Assembly: GCF_029914245.1 (NCBI RefSeq)
Contig: NZ_JARYZI010000008.1
Location: 108,041-172,040, forward strand
DNA from: Fusibacter bizertensis
GTDB lineage: Bacteria; Bacillota; Clostridia; Peptostreptococcales; Acidaminobacteraceae
DNA: 64,000 bases
Direction of reading: 5' to 3'
Shown here in pieces: positions 34,959 through 46,000 of this stretch. The stretch's first letter is position 1, and each line of letters starts with the position of its first letter. The notes under the pieces were generated by a model, which was not told the origin of the DNA, searched no databases, and was given only the letters and a program-made list of their open reading frames with translations. Both the position numbers and the translations under genes were made by a program.

Positions 34959-37514
34959 TCAATTTTCAATAACATTTAGTAATTCACAAACCGCATTGCA
35001 ATTTAAAGGTTTACTAAAGAAATAGCCTTGAAAGTAATCACAGTTCCAATTCTTAAGCATTTCAAAAGATTCTTGGTCTTCTATACCTTCAACGATGGTC
35101 TTTATGCCAAGTTTATGAGAAAATTCAACGATCATCTCCGTTAATTTTGCCATTTTAAGATCATTTTGAATGTCTATTATAAAACTTCGATCAATTTTCA
35201 AGTGTGATACGTTTAGTGATCCGAGTAAGCTAAGCGATGAATACCCTGTTCCAAAGTCATCCATATGTGTTTCTATTCCAATAGTCGATAACTGAGTAAT
35301 AGTATTTTCTAGTGCATCATAAAACTTTGAGAAAGAACTTTCAGTTATTTCAATGCTTATTTGCCAAGGCTCTATCTTATACTTGGTAATCAACCTACTT
35401 ACTGCCAATACATAATCGGATTTAATCAGCTCTTTTACAGATGCATTAATCGAGACACGCATCCGCTGATTATACCGTTGGTTTAAATCATCTAAAAATT
35501 TGCAAACACTCTCAATTACAAACTCTCCAATCTTACCTATAAAATCAATTTCTTCAGCAACAGGTATGAACTCTGCTGGTGTTATATTTCCTAAAATTGA
35601 GTTCTGCCATCTAACGAGTGCTTCAAATCCTTTGATTGATTGAAAGGCATCAACGATTGGTTGGTAAACTACACTAATCTCATCTAATTTTATAGACTTA
35701 AGTAACAGTTGTTCAATCAAACTATTTCTTTCCATAATTGCTACACTAGATTCATCAACGTAGTTAATGTAAGTTCCAGTATACTCTCGATCATTAAAAT
35801 CATAAGCATGCTCTAATTTTCTAAATATATTTTGAACATCGGAATTGTCCCGGTCTTTATTATACACTGTAACAATTAAATCTTTTGGAAATAAAAGATC
35901 TTCAAACTTGATTTCATTTACCTTTTCGATAAAAATACTAAAGTCTGCATTAGACATCTCACTGTGATCTGAGAAAAGGAGTATTTTGTTTTCATCAAAA
36001 ATGCAAACGTCGTGTGCTTCTCCAAATATATCTCTTAATATTCCCGAAATCTGAAACATTACGATTTGTACAAAATTTTTACCATAAACATACCTTAAAT
36101 GTTGAATATTTCTCAAACCAATCATCGTTAAGCTCGCTAAACCTTCTCTTTTTTCCGCAAGTCTTAAAACAATATAATCATAATTAAAAAGACCCGTTTT
36201 GTCATCATGATATGCTGTAAACTCTATTCTTGATTTCTCTAGTTGCATTTCGTGAACGTCTTTTAATGATCCATATATATTAAATAAAGAATTCTCTGCA
36301 TCTTTTTCTTGTATAAATAATAGTTTGAACCACCTTAGATTATTTTTATTATCAATCAATCTGATGATTGCTTCTCCTGTAAATTCATCGTTTATGTGCC
36401 CTATTTCTTTAATCCATACATGCTCCATCAGATCTTCTTCAAAAATACGGGATAAAAATTCAGAGTAAGTAATCTTATTTTCTATAAAAAAATGATGAAA
36501 ATTCTCAAAAATTAATAACTGCTTCTCTACATCAAAAATCCAATAGGCATCATATGATGATTTAATAACTTTTTCATAACGCAACTTCTCAGATTCAATT
36601 TGTTGCTTATAGTTTTGAAGCTCATCATAGTTTGCCTGAAGTGTTTCCTCAGCAGCAGCCATCTCTTCATATAGTGCGGTTAACTCAACATTTGCAGCTT
36701 CGAGATCTTGATTTCTATCCTGAATAATTTTATAACTTTTTGATAATCTACCCATCATATTATTAAAGCCATCATACAGTGATTGATATTCAATTACATT
36801 TGTTTTATCTATAAAATTATGCTCGCCATCTTTATTTGTTTCAAAAATAGTTATCAGACGATTAATTGGCTTTGTGAAATTTCTCATATAATAGTGATTG
36901 ATTAATAAAGTTGTACTGAAGACCATTGTAAAAACAATAAATATTTGTGTCACAATACTACTTTTTTTTAACCCATAGTCAGATTTAAAAAGTGTTGCTT
37001 GAATAATCCACTGCCATTCAGGTTCATATTTGACATATACAAGTTTCTCATCTATTTTATCTGTATTCGGAATTTTCCAAAGAAATGAAGTGAAACCACC
37101 ACCACTATATGCAACTTCAAACAGTTCTCGTACAAATAGTTTTTTTTCTTTGCTTTCATCAACAAAGTCTAAAGCATATTGCCCCTTTAACAAAGGATGA
37201 TAAATTAAAAGCCCTTCATGATCTAAAACGACAGGATAACCATATTCACCTAAATTAATAACATCTGTATTCTCAAGCATTTCGATTAACTCACTCTGAG
37301 CTTGCTCTTTCGACTTTATACCACGCGCAACATCACGTTGCTTCTCACCTATTGTTAGTATAATCATCTCTACTGTATTTTTTAAAGTTATTTCTTCTTC
37401 TCTTTCAAATACCGTTTTAGAAAAAAAATAGAAAGCAGTACTTCCTGTAAAAAAAATTATGCTTATTATTATTGTTGTAAACAAAAATAGTTCTCGTCGT
37501 AGTGTTCTTTTCAT
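34959..37514 (-). CDS. Membrane c-di-GMP phosphodiesterase: Cache-HAMP-like-PAS-GGDEF(degenerate)-EAL
   Basis: An 851-residue receptor-enzyme. After TM1 (about 12-32) an extracellular Cache-type sensor runs to TM2 near residue 195, then a HAMP-like linker, a coiled coil (EEMAAAEETLQANYDELQNYKQQIESEK), a PAS-like segment, a GGDEF domain and an EAL domain. The GGDEF active loop is lost (CIFDENKILLF where GG[DE]EF should be), so it cannot make c-di-GMP. The EAL domain is complete: FEALVRW, SINASVKEL, EITESSF, DDFGTGYSSL, KIDRSFI and EGIE. ATG 37514 is preferred, 4 nt after GGAGG. It follows the diguanylate cyclase gene closely. Confidence 0.88.
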   Translation of the reverse strand: MKRTLRRELFLFTTIIISIIFFTGSTAFYFFSKTVFEREEEITLKNTVEMIILTIGEKQRDVARGIKSKEQAQSELIEMLENTDVINLGEYGYPVVLDHEGLLIYHPLLKGQYALDFVDESKEKKLFVRELFEVAYSGGGFTSFLWKIPNTDKIDEKLVYVKYEPEWQWIIQATLFKSDYGLKKSSIVTQIFIVFTMVFSTTLLINHYYMRNFTKPINRLITIFETNKDGEHNFIDKTNVIEYQSLYDGFNNMMGRLSKSYKIIQDRNQDLEAANVELTALYEEMAAAEETLQANYDELQNYKQQIESEKLRYEKVIKSSYDAYWIFDVEKQLLIFENFHHFFIENKITYSEFLSRIFEEDLMEHVWIKEIGHINDEFTGEAIIRLIDNKNNLRWFKLLFIQEKDAENSLFNIYGSLKDVHEMQLEKSRIEFTAYHDDKTGLFNYDYIVLRLAEKREGLASLTMIGLRNIQHLRYVYGKNFVQIVMFQISGILRDIFGEAHDVCIFDENKILLFSDHSEMSNADFSIFIEKVNEIKFEDLLFPKDLIVTVYNKDRDNSDVQNIFRKLEHAYDFNDREYTGTYINYVDESSVAIMERNSLIEQLLLKSIKLDEISVVYQPIVDAFQSIKGFEALVRWQNSILGNITPAEFIPVAEEIDFIGKIGEFVIESVCKFLDDLNQRYNQRMRVSINASVKELIKSDYVLAVSRLITKYKIEPWQISIEITESSFSKFYDALENTITQLSTIGIETHMDDFGTGYSSLSLLGSLNVSHLKIDRSFIIDIQNDLKMAKLTEMIVEFSHKLGIKTIVEGIEDQESFEMLKNWNCDYFQGYFFSKPLNCNAVCELLNVIEN

Positions 37515-37535
37515 TTTGCCTCCTATCATCAATAA

Positions 37536-39158
37536 TTATCCATTATGAAGCACAAATTTATTTTTACCACTATTTTTTGATAAATACATCGCTTTGTCTG
37601 CTAAACGCATAAGTAAGTCAGGCTCATTTGCATCATCAGGAAAAATCGCTACACCTATACTCGCCGAGACATGCATAGAAATCTTATCTATCATAACGTC
37701 ATTTTGAGCTGCATCTAACAATCTCTCAACAACATGTAAGCAGTCATCTTTTGATTTAAATCCAACTAAAACAGCTACAAACTCGTCCCCACCTAATCTT
37801 GCGAGGACGTCATGCTCCCTTAGTTGCTTTTGCATGTTCTGTGCAATAGACTTTAAAAATAAGTCACCAACATCGTGTCCATATGAATCATTTATTTTTT
37901 TAAAACCATCTAAATCTAAATACACAATAGCAATTTTTTCCTTGTTGTTTTTGTAATGTTTCATCGCGGAAATCATCTTTTTATGCAGTAATGTTCGATT
38001 AGGTAACCCCGTAAGTGCATCGTAGTATGCAGCTCGTTCTAGTTCAGCTTGATGTTGTTTGATGTAAGTTAAATCCGTAAAAAAGCAAATGTAACTTTCA
38101 ACATTACCATTATTATCCTTGACAGCATTGATTCGAATAATCATAGGAATAAGCTTACCATTTTTGGTTTTATTAAAAACCTCTCCAGTCCACGTTCCAT
38201 TACTAATTAGACTACTCCACATCATTTTATAATGTTCTGCGCCATGAATACCAGATTTGATAATTCTAGGATTTTCTCCGAGCACTTCTTCGCGAACATA
38301 CCCAAAAGTCTCTGTAAACATCTCATTGATATTAATTATATTTGCATCCGAGTCAGTAATTAAAATAGGCTCCATTGCATGTGTAAAAACATTTGCAGCG
38401 AGGCGAAGCTGTCTTGCAATTTTGCGTTCCGAAATATCAATATCTATGCAAAACATTTCAGGTTCACGATCGTCTAATTTTAATATCGCATGACTGGAAA
38501 AAACATCTACTAAACTACCGTTTTTATGCTTCAATTGAAGTTCGCTAGCCTCCGGAGGAACACCCAACTCAAAAGCACTTTTTATATCTTTGGAGACTAT
38601 TGCTCTTATTGAATTAGGTATAATTAAGTCTAATAAACTCTGACCAATGGCTTCTTCTCTTGTATAGCCATAGATACTTTCAGAAGCCTTGTTCCAGTAA
38701 AATGTCGTCCCATCCTGGCGATAACCTTGTACTGAAACTGAAGGTATATTTTCAAGTAAATCTTTAAATTTACGTTCACTGATATCTAGTAGTGATTTAA
38801 TTTTTTTTTCTTCACTTCTATCTATATGCAAACATAAAATTACTCGTCCTTGACTGGTTTCAAAAGTCATCGTATGCACTTCTATCTCTTTAACTTGATT
38901 TGTTATAACTCTATGTTTTGAAGCGAATGAGTGTCCCTCTATTTCTAATGATTTTAATAACTGAAGTCTTAAATAATGCTCTTCGTCTAAACTTAAAGAA
39001 TTATAAGTCTTATTAATTAAATCTGATTTTGCTAGACCATAGAAAGCAGCTGCTTCTTCATTTATATCAATAATTAGATTATTCATAGGATTTAATATTA
39101 ATGTCATCAATTTGGTCTTTCGAAATTTCTCCATGGTATACATTAAGTTACTATCCAT
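37536..39158 (-). CDS. Cytoplasmic diguanylate cyclase with three PAS domains
   Basis: A 540-residue protein with PAS-like segments at about 15-120, 130-250 and 255-375, and a C-terminal GGDEF domain. The active loop GGDEF is intact and the inhibitory I-site RxxD sits at the standard distance (REHDVLARLGGDEF), so it should synthesise c-di-GMP with product inhibition. No membrane segment is present. Each PAS could bind heme, flavin or a small ligand, but no ligand can be assigned. The EAL protein gene follows 21 bp downstream, making a synthesis/degradation pair in one transcript. Start ATG 39158 has GGGGGGAC upstream. Confidence 0.9.
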   Translation of the reverse strand: MDSNLMYTMEKFRKTKLMTLILNPMNNLIIDINEEAAAFYGLAKSDLINKTYNSLSLDEEHYLRLQLLKSLEIEGHSFASKHRVITNQVKEIEVHTMTFETSQGRVILCLHIDRSEEKKIKSLLDISERKFKDLLENIPSVSVQGYRQDGTTFYWNKASESIYGYTREEAIGQSLLDLIIPNSIRAIVSKDIKSAFELGVPPEASELQLKHKNGSLVDVFSSHAILKLDDREPEMFCIDIDISERKIARQLRLAANVFTHAMEPILITDSDANIININEMFTETFGYVREEVLGENPRIIKSGIHGAEHYKMMWSSLISNGTWTGEVFNKTKNGKLIPMIIRINAVKDNNGNVESYICFFTDLTYIKQHQAELERAAYYDALTGLPNRTLLHKKMISAMKHYKNNKEKIAIVYLDLDGFKKINDSYGHDVGDLFLKSIAQNMQKQLREHDVLARLGGDEFVAVLVGFKSKDDCLHVVERLLDAAQNDVMIDKISMHVSASIGVAIFPDDANEPDLLMRLADKAMYLSKNSGKNKFVLHNG

Positions 39159-39191
39159 AATAGTCCCCCCTCTTTTCTATGCATATAGCAC

Positions 39192-39229
39192 AAACTATAA
39201 ATCACCTTCAAAAAGGTGATTTATAGTTT
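39192..39229 (+). terminator. Strong inverted repeat with a plus-strand T-run
   Basis: AAACTATAAATCACCTT pairs perfectly with AAGGTGATTTATAGTTT (17 bp), followed by GTTTTT on the plus strand. On the minus strand no T-run follows, yet it lies between two minus genes. It may still stop or stabilise the chemoreceptor transcript. Confidence 0.55.
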
Positions 39230-39253
39230 GTTTTTATAGTTTGATTTTATAAT

Positions 39254-41389
39254 TTAAACCTTAAATTTGCTAATGAATTGTTGTAATGCCTCGGCGATCC
39301 CAGCTAAATTCTCGCTTGCGCCTGCTATTTGATGCATAGTTGCATTTTGCTCTTCTATTGATGCAGAAGCTTCTTCAGTGCCAGCTGCATTTTCTTCTGA
39401 GATTGCTGATAGATTTTCAATCACTTGTATAATTTCATTTTTTTTATTGTTCATGGTTTGACTAGCTTGATTTAAAGACAAGATGATACGCGCGACTTCT
39501 TCAATCGAAAAAGAAATGCCATTAAATTTATCTCTGGTATTATTTAAACTTAAAACTTGAGATTGATTTATTTTCATTGAATAGTCCATCGTTTCAACAG
39601 CACTTTTTGTTTTAAAAGAGAGTTCTTTTATAATTTCAAATATTTCATTTGCAAATCGATTGGATTGCTCCGCGAGTTTTCTAATTTCATCTGCTACTAC
39701 AGCAAATCCTTTCCCTGCTTCACCTGCTCTTGCAGCCTCTATAGCAGCATTAAGCGCGAGTAAATTTGTTTGGTCAGCGATGGATTTTATCATATCGCTT
39801 GCTGCTTCAATTTTATGTGTACTAGCATCTGTAGCATTTACGATTTCCATTACTTCTAGAGATGCTTTTTCATTATCTTCGGTTTTAGCTTCTAAATCCC
39901 TTAGTACGACAAAACCTTCATTTTTTAATTGTTCAACATTTTGTGTTGCAAGTGTTATTTGTTCAACCAAATGAATCGTTGATTCAACCATTTGACCCAG
40001 CCAGTTAATACTCACAGAGCCATCCATGGTCTCTTTTGCTTGATCTGTTGCGCCATTTGCAATCTCTTCAATCGTTTTAGAAACTTCTTCCGCCGTTGAT
40101 ACCGATTGAATCACCGAACTAGAAAGCTCTTGTGATGAAGCTGCTATATTCTCTGCAGCACTAGAAGTATTTATTACAAATTCCCGTACATTTTTTTGCA
40201 TTTCATCAGATGCACGAATCATTTGTCCGATTTCATCTGCTCTACCTGAATATTTAGTAATGACAGCATCCTTGTTCTCTGTAAAATCAAGTTGTGATTG
40301 CAAAGATAACAATTTGGTGATTGCCGTTATAGGATTTGAGATTGCTGATGATATTAAATATACGATTATTCCTATCACTAAAATAGAGCCTAGAAAAGCA
40401 ATTAATGTTATAAATACAAGCTTGTTTACAGACATATAAATTTCAGCGGTAGGCACTACTGCGCTAAAAATCCACTTTATATCCGTGTCTTTTATTTCTA
40501 TAGGTACAAACGTATTATAAGTTTCGGCATTTAATTGTTTTGAGAAATAAGGTTCGAAAAATTTTTCCCCCTTAGCAATTCTGCCCATAATACGTATTTC
40601 TCTTTCGCCCTCTAAATCTCGTCCCTTTGTACCGATCAAAGTTAGATCCTTATGTGCCAATAATGTCCCTTTATTAGATAAAAGTCGGCCAAACCCAGTT
40701 TTATAGATCTGCATTTCATTTGTTATCGCTACCATCGTTTCTAAAGAAATGTCTACACCTGCAACACCCACTGTCCGCCCGTTTACGATAACAGGTGCAC
40801 TTAATGAAGTAATTAAAATCTCTTTTCCTCCAACAGTATACACATAAGGCTCTAATATATTGGGTTTCCCTGATTCTTTTGAAACTAAATAATAATCGCC
40901 ATCTCCTGGTGTATCATATCCTATCAAGGGTTCTACTTCTAACTTAGCACCATCCCTATACCAATATGGAATAAAGCGCCCAGTTTCGTCATGCCCTTCT
41001 CGATTAATATACGTCCTGTCATTCCCATCAAATCCATTTTCTTCAAACGCGACCCATCCACCAATTAAGTTCTCATTGCTGCTAAATATTTCTTTTATTA
41101 ACTCATTGCCTAAATCTCGATCGGCATTGCCTGATATTATCATCGCAGAAAGAGACTCGGCTATGCTTTTAGCATTTCCCATGGCTAAATCCAATTGATT
41201 TTTTATATTCCCTGCATATTCAGATGATAACGATATAGAGTATTGCTCTGCATTCATTCGCCCATCTTCTTTAACTTGACTTAAAATTACATAAGAAACC
41301 AATGCGAAAACAATTGCAACTGGCAATAAAATCATCAAAATAACTCTGTACTTCAAACGCGACTTAAATATATTTTTTTGATCTCCCAT
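39254..41389 (-). CDS. Methyl-accepting chemotaxis protein with dCache sensor
   Basis: A 711-residue chemoreceptor. TM1 lies at about 16-36, the extracellular dCache_1 sensor at 40-320 ([18 protein letters not shown] is a typical Cache strand), TM2 at 328-352, HAMP at 352-405 and the signalling helix to the C-terminus. The hairpin tip ([35 protein letters not shown]) is the CheA/CheW-binding region. dCache receptors often sense amino acids or carboxylates; the ligand here is unknown. It follows the XRE regulator gene (stop at 41478) on the same strand. AAAGGAG precedes ATG 41389. Confidence 0.93.
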   Translation of the reverse strand: MGDQKNIFKSRLKYRVILMILLPVAIVFALVSYVILSQVKEDGRMNAEQYSISLSSEYAGNIKNQLDLAMGNAKSIAESLSAMIISGNADRDLGNELIKEIFSSNENLIGGWVAFEENGFDGNDRTYINREGHDETGRFIPYWYRDGAKLEVEPLIGYDTPGDGDYYLVSKESGKPNILEPYVYTVGGKEILITSLSAPVIVNGRTVGVAGVDISLETMVAITNEMQIYKTGFGRLLSNKGTLLAHKDLTLIGTKGRDLEGEREIRIMGRIAKGEKFFEPYFSKQLNAETYNTFVPIEIKDTDIKWIFSAVVPTAEIYMSVNKLVFITLIAFLGSILVIGIIVYLISSAISNPITAITKLLSLQSQLDFTENKDAVITKYSGRADEIGQMIRASDEMQKNVREFVINTSSAAENIAASSQELSSSVIQSVSTAEEVSKTIEEIANGATDQAKETMDGSVSINWLGQMVESTIHLVEQITLATQNVEQLKNEGFVVLRDLEAKTEDNEKASLEVMEIVNATDASTHKIEAASDMIKSIADQTNLLALNAAIEAARAGEAGKGFAVVADEIRKLAEQSNRFANEIFEIIKELSFKTKSAVETMDYSMKINQSQVLSLNNTRDKFNGISFSIEEVARIILSLNQASQTMNNKKNEIIQVIENLSAISEENAAGTEEASASIEEQNATMHQIAGASENLAGIAEALQQFISKFKV

Positions 41390-41467
41390 AATATTTCTCC
41401 TTTAAAGTTATTTATGACTTCATCAATATAATTAATTCATATTTAACCTAATCGACCTTATTAAAAC

Positions 41468-41481
41468 GGAACAATTGTTAC
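41468..41481. promoter_or_regulatory. Palindromic motif, copy 1
   Basis: CGGAACAATTGTTAC (41467-41481) overlaps the end of the first XRE-regulator gene, upstream of the chemoreceptor. The same 15 bp occurs at 55675-55689 downstream of the second XRE gene. The core AACAATTGTT is a perfect palindrome. Confidence 0.4.
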
Positions 41482-42407
41482 TGCTGATGATGAAAATACT
41501 TTTTCTCAAAATCTATTACAATAAATGAAGGCAAGGAAAGCGCACTATAAGTCTTTCTAAATTCCTCAACAGCAAACAGTAGAGAAACATCTATTGGTTT
41601 GTCGTAAGTGATCAGATGATTAATACAACATTTTAAGGCACTTAAAGCTTGGTCAAATAATTTCAATTCAAATTGTGCTATAGCAAGAAATGCAAAAGAG
41701 TAGTGTATTCTTTCGATTCTTCCATATTGCTCTTGAAACTTTATGGTTTCCTCAGCTAATTCTGATAACTGATCATATACTTTCTTTATGTTTAATAAAG
41801 CCATTTCATTAATTCTTATCGCTATAATATGTTCAAAAAAATAAGAATTAGTAATGTGCAACTCAATTATTGATTTTAAGGTATTTACATCCTTTTCAGA
41901 CATAACGATTTTGTTAAGCATTTGATAAGCAACTGAACGCAATAACAGAAAATTTATATACTGTAGCACAGTTAAATGAACTTTTTCGTTTCGAATAATC
42001 AAATTAGTTTTATAAACAACTACATCAAATTTACATCTGATAAAATTCAGTTCAGCAAGTTGATTAATAATAATTTCATAAACCCATGGTTTCTTCTTGA
42101 AATCATCTAAATTCAAGGCTTTATTTGTTACAACCGCTAGATCAATAAATTTTGATTGTCTTCTCAACCTCTCAAAAATCTCATGAGTAGATCTTACTTT
42201 AATTGGATCTTTACAATTGAGATACGGATAATAACCTAATAAGTCAATTCCAAGACGATTACTTAATAGCCCTAATATCTCTGCTGAGGGATTACGTTCA
42301 CCTTTTTCAATTAGATAAATGTATTTTTCTGAACATATACCTTTTGCAAGCACACTTTTAAGCATGTGCTTTTCTTCTCTGAAATACTTTATTATATCTC
42401 CTATCAT
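41478..42407 (-). CDS. XRE-family regulator with a C-terminal helical (TPR-like) domain, copy 1
   Basis: A 309-residue protein. Residues 1-60 are an XRE/Cro helix-turn-helix (MIGDIIKYFREEKHMLKSVLAKGICSEKYIYLIEKGERNPSAEILGLLSNRLGIDL). The other 240 residues are all-helical and resemble the peptide-sensing Rgg/PlcR layout, without clear TPR signatures. Such regulators often respond to a secreted peptide; I see no pheromone gene nearby. A paralogue lies at 56010-56948. The upstream promoter block (42564-42616) is shared with cheW. It sits directly before the chemoreceptor gene. Confidence 0.82.
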   Translation of the reverse strand: MIGDIIKYFREEKHMLKSVLAKGICSEKYIYLIEKGERNPSAEILGLLSNRLGIDLLGYYPYLNCKDPIKVRSTHEIFERLRRQSKFIDLAVVTNKALNLDDFKKKPWVYEIIINQLAELNFIRCKFDVVVYKTNLIIRNEKVHLTVLQYINFLLLRSVAYQMLNKIVMSEKDVNTLKSIIELHITNSYFFEHIIAIRINEMALLNIKKVYDQLSELAEETIKFQEQYGRIERIHYSFAFLAIAQFELKLFDQALSALKCCINHLITYDKPIDVSLLFAVEEFRKTYSALSLPSFIVIDFEKKYFHHQQ

Positions 42408-42563
42408 AAGTGCTCCCTAATTTCATTTTTATATTCACGACTTACCACATTAACAATCTACTTTTAAAGATCAATGATACGATGTAATCTGATGCAACAC
42501 AATTCGATTGAATATTCGACAAATATAGGTTTTCGATGTCAAATCTCGCAAGCAATATGATTT

Positions 42564-42616
42564 ATATGTACTATTATAACAATTATACAGTTGGCAAAAC
42601 ACTGAAATATAGTTCA
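42564..42616 (-). promoter_or_regulatory. Shared promoter block, copy A (upstream of XRE copy 1)
   Basis: A 53-bp segment equal in length to one before cheW, with only two differences outside a 12-bp variable stretch. It contains TATAAT (42578-42573) and, upstream, the conserved TGAACTAT-R-TTTCAGT-R-TTTTGC. The block lies about 160 bp before the ATG. The rest of the 42408-43056 gap holds a perfect inverted repeat (AGTATTCTAT...ATAGAATACT, 42728-42755) and no gene. Confidence 0.6.
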
Positions 42617-42946
42617 ATAACTCATACATTAACATGTATTTATCCGTATATTAGATATGAAGACCTATAACAATTTCAAAATAAGATAAGCATAGTTAGT
42701 AATACTTTTTCAGCATGTATTTGCTACAGTATTCTATAATGACGCATAGAATACTACCTCATATAATCAAATATTTGTTCAGAAGATCACAAGCTATTAT
42801 TTCTCTGAACCCCTGATATCTAGTTTGCTTAGTCGAGCAGTAAACAGAAGTTAAGACCAAACCCATTCACTTAATTATCGGTCTACAAAACTAGCCCACG
42901 TATCGAACTTGCACCACCTAGCTTTCACTCTTTATTGACACATAAT

Positions 42947-42996
42947 AAAAATCCTTCTAAAATGTCACTTCAACATCGCTAGAAGGATTTTCTTTT
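42947..42996. terminator. Terminator of the LPXTG protein gene
   Basis: AAAATCCTTCTA and TAGAAGGATTTT form a 12-bp stem with T-runs on both strands, 60 bp after the gene's stop. Confidence 0.8.
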
Positions 42997-43056
42997 TTAT
43001 TACAACTATTTTTCTAGAAAAAATAAATCTCGAATTCATTAAAACAGAAAAAATAT

Positions 43057-46000
43057 TTACTTATTATATCTTACAACAATCCCAAGACCTATAAAAATTA
43101 CACCTAAAATACTCATCCACTTTAGCGAAACTTGTCCCGTCTTAGGTAGAGCATCTTGAAAACTTGATTCTTCACTTGGTTTTGCTTCACCAAAAGGGAT
43201 ACCACCTTCACCTATCACAACTTCTTCTGTAGTTTCAAGTGCTGTAGGCTCCTCACTTGATGACACTGTTGTCACATTAACAGTTTCTGTTGGTTCTGTT
43301 AGTTCTGTTGGTTCTGTTGGTTCTGTTGGTTCTGTTGGTTCTGTTAGTTCTGTTGGTTCTGTTGGTTCTGTTGGTTCTGTTGGTTCTGTTGGTTCTGTTG
43401 GTTCTGTTGGTTCTGGGATCTCTATATCTTTACCGCTATAAATAACTTTTGCTATATTACCTTCAACAAAATTCACACCATCATAAGAAGCAAAAGTCGA
43501 ATTATGTGATACCATGCCGTCTTTCAATGTTGATGATAGCGTTACATTCCCATCAAGTTCAAAATTGATACGCTCAGACGCCAATATTTTTTCGCCTTCT
43601 TTAAGTTTAAATTTTATCGCTTTTACTTTTTTAAAATCTATTATTTGTGCTTCATCAAGCCAAACAGAATTATTTTGGTAATCAGAAATACGCATTAATT
43701 GGTCATTGCTGTATAGCACTTCAAATCTATCATCATCCACTCTCACCGGCCCCATTAGATTCATATCAAATTCCGAATTTCTAACCATTGTGACACCATT
43801 TGAATTTTCGATTTGATCATCACCAACAAAAGGAATAATGTCAATCAATTCATATCGTTCAATATCAGTTAATGTGCGATTCATTACGATTAACTGATAT
43901 GTAACATCCATATCCTCTTTTTTAATAATGCTTTGATAGCCATATGCCGTATATTCTGAACCCTTAACTTTTTTCAAATTTATCAGTTCCAAAGTAGGCA
44001 CAAAGTTCAAAGAAGCCGTTGATTGTAAAATTGTCTCTTCCTTGTCCCCATCTTCATCTAAATCATAGTTATCTGGTGTCGGTGTTGAATTTCTTAGACC
44101 GTTTATCCAATCCCAAACCTGACCGTTCATAGCCCGTATATCATCATTGTCCCACACAGCGAAAACTTCATTTACAAAGCTTCCAGTTGGTGTTATTGGC
44201 TCACATTTCATGGTATATCCTAAAGAAGCAAAAGTCTGAACAAAATTTGCTTCATTTGTTTTTACAAGATCACCTAACGCCCATACTAACGCTGTTCTTC
44301 CGGTATTTTTATAATTTTCAATGATTTCTGTTGGCGCAATAGACGAACTTTCCACATATTCACCACCAACTGGCAATAAGTCTATTATTTTAACATTCTT
44401 TACAATGTCTCCCTTATCGATCATGTACATGCTTCCCCAACTTCTATCCATTTCCTGCAATGAAATTCGAACCGTTCTAGTCTCATTACTACTAAGATTA
44501 GGGTTGATGGATTGGTCTTCAAAATACTTATATAAAACAATTGAGGGATCATACACGGTAACATCTACACTTGAGATCATTGTATCATCAAGTAATTTGT
44601 CTGTTCCACTTGACTTAGATAAACATCGAATCGAATTCACAAACTTAGTTGGCGCTTCGACTTCTTCTGGTTTTTTCACCTTTGTTACCACATTAAAGGT
44701 AATCCATTTTGAGGATTCAACAAATTCACCTGGCATCGTTCGTATACCAACTTTTTTTGCGTCTTCTGGCACGTCAAACGCACCACCATTCATATACGGA
44801 ACACTAGAAGCGATTAAATGCTCTTCATTATTTGAGTCGAAATAAAACACATCAATTAATACATTAGGCGAAGATGACCCTGGCATCAATTTGATAGATT
44901 GATAGGAAAGTCGTTCATCAAGATCTTGGTCTATTATGGAGATGTCTGACATTTTATTTCCTGTTGATGAAGAATTTTTGTAACTTAGTTGCCAAGTAAT
45001 AGGTTCACTTAGTGCACTTTTTTTACCAATGATCGACCAAGTTCCTGATTCTAATAATGCATATTTTGAAATGAAATTTTCTTCAATAATGGGATTTTGC
45101 TTGTTTGTTATATAAAAGTTTGTGGTTGCACTACTAATCATTTTGTCTTCATAGTCATAAGTTTCAGGTGGTAAAAACTCTGCAGTAGCACTATTTGTAT
45201 AGAGGGGCAAAATATCTGCATTCGGGAAATTTAGTTTTAGACTTGCAAGCTTTAATCCTGTACTGTTATAGTCGTTCCACTTAGCATTATACTCAAACAT
45301 CAATTGCCTCGAATCATTTGGGTTAATTGTCCATCCAGGGTTTTCTTCAGCAATGAAAACAGCACCTTCAGGTAACTGATCCACTATTTTGACTTGTTTT
45401 ACAGATCTAACACCTACTCTGCCACTGCTCGTATTTGAGTATGAAAAATAAAACTCAAGTGGCTTATAATCTGTATCTGAAATAAGCGAGGCGTCTGAAG
45501 GATTAGGCTTTCCAACAATATATGTTAATGGATTCGGATTTTGTGTTGCACCAGGTCCAGTATATACTGTATTTTTTGTATATGCATCGTTTGCTACTGT
45601 TTTCACAAGTCTAGGTGATACCACATCTTGTTTAATCGTGACAACATTTGAATTTTTAATCAAATTTCCGCTTTGATCGATAATCTCCGCTTCAAAATTC
45701 ATGGAATAATTATCCGGTGTATAAAGTGTTTGAGCATAAGCATCAAATTCAATAGTGCCTATAAACCCGCCACTTAAAGACTCAAATCCATAATTAAGAT
45801 ATTTATTAGTTACGTCTTCTGTATAATACATAGTTGCGGACTGAAAACTTCCTGAATTAAAACGATTAAAAAATGTATTAGGCACTTTCACTCTTATGAC
45901 GATATTTTCATAAGGTTCCGCCCCTTGAGAAAGGCTGATATTTAATTTTAAACGCATGACTTGACCCGAAAAGACTGCATCACTCCCCACAGGCTCTAAG

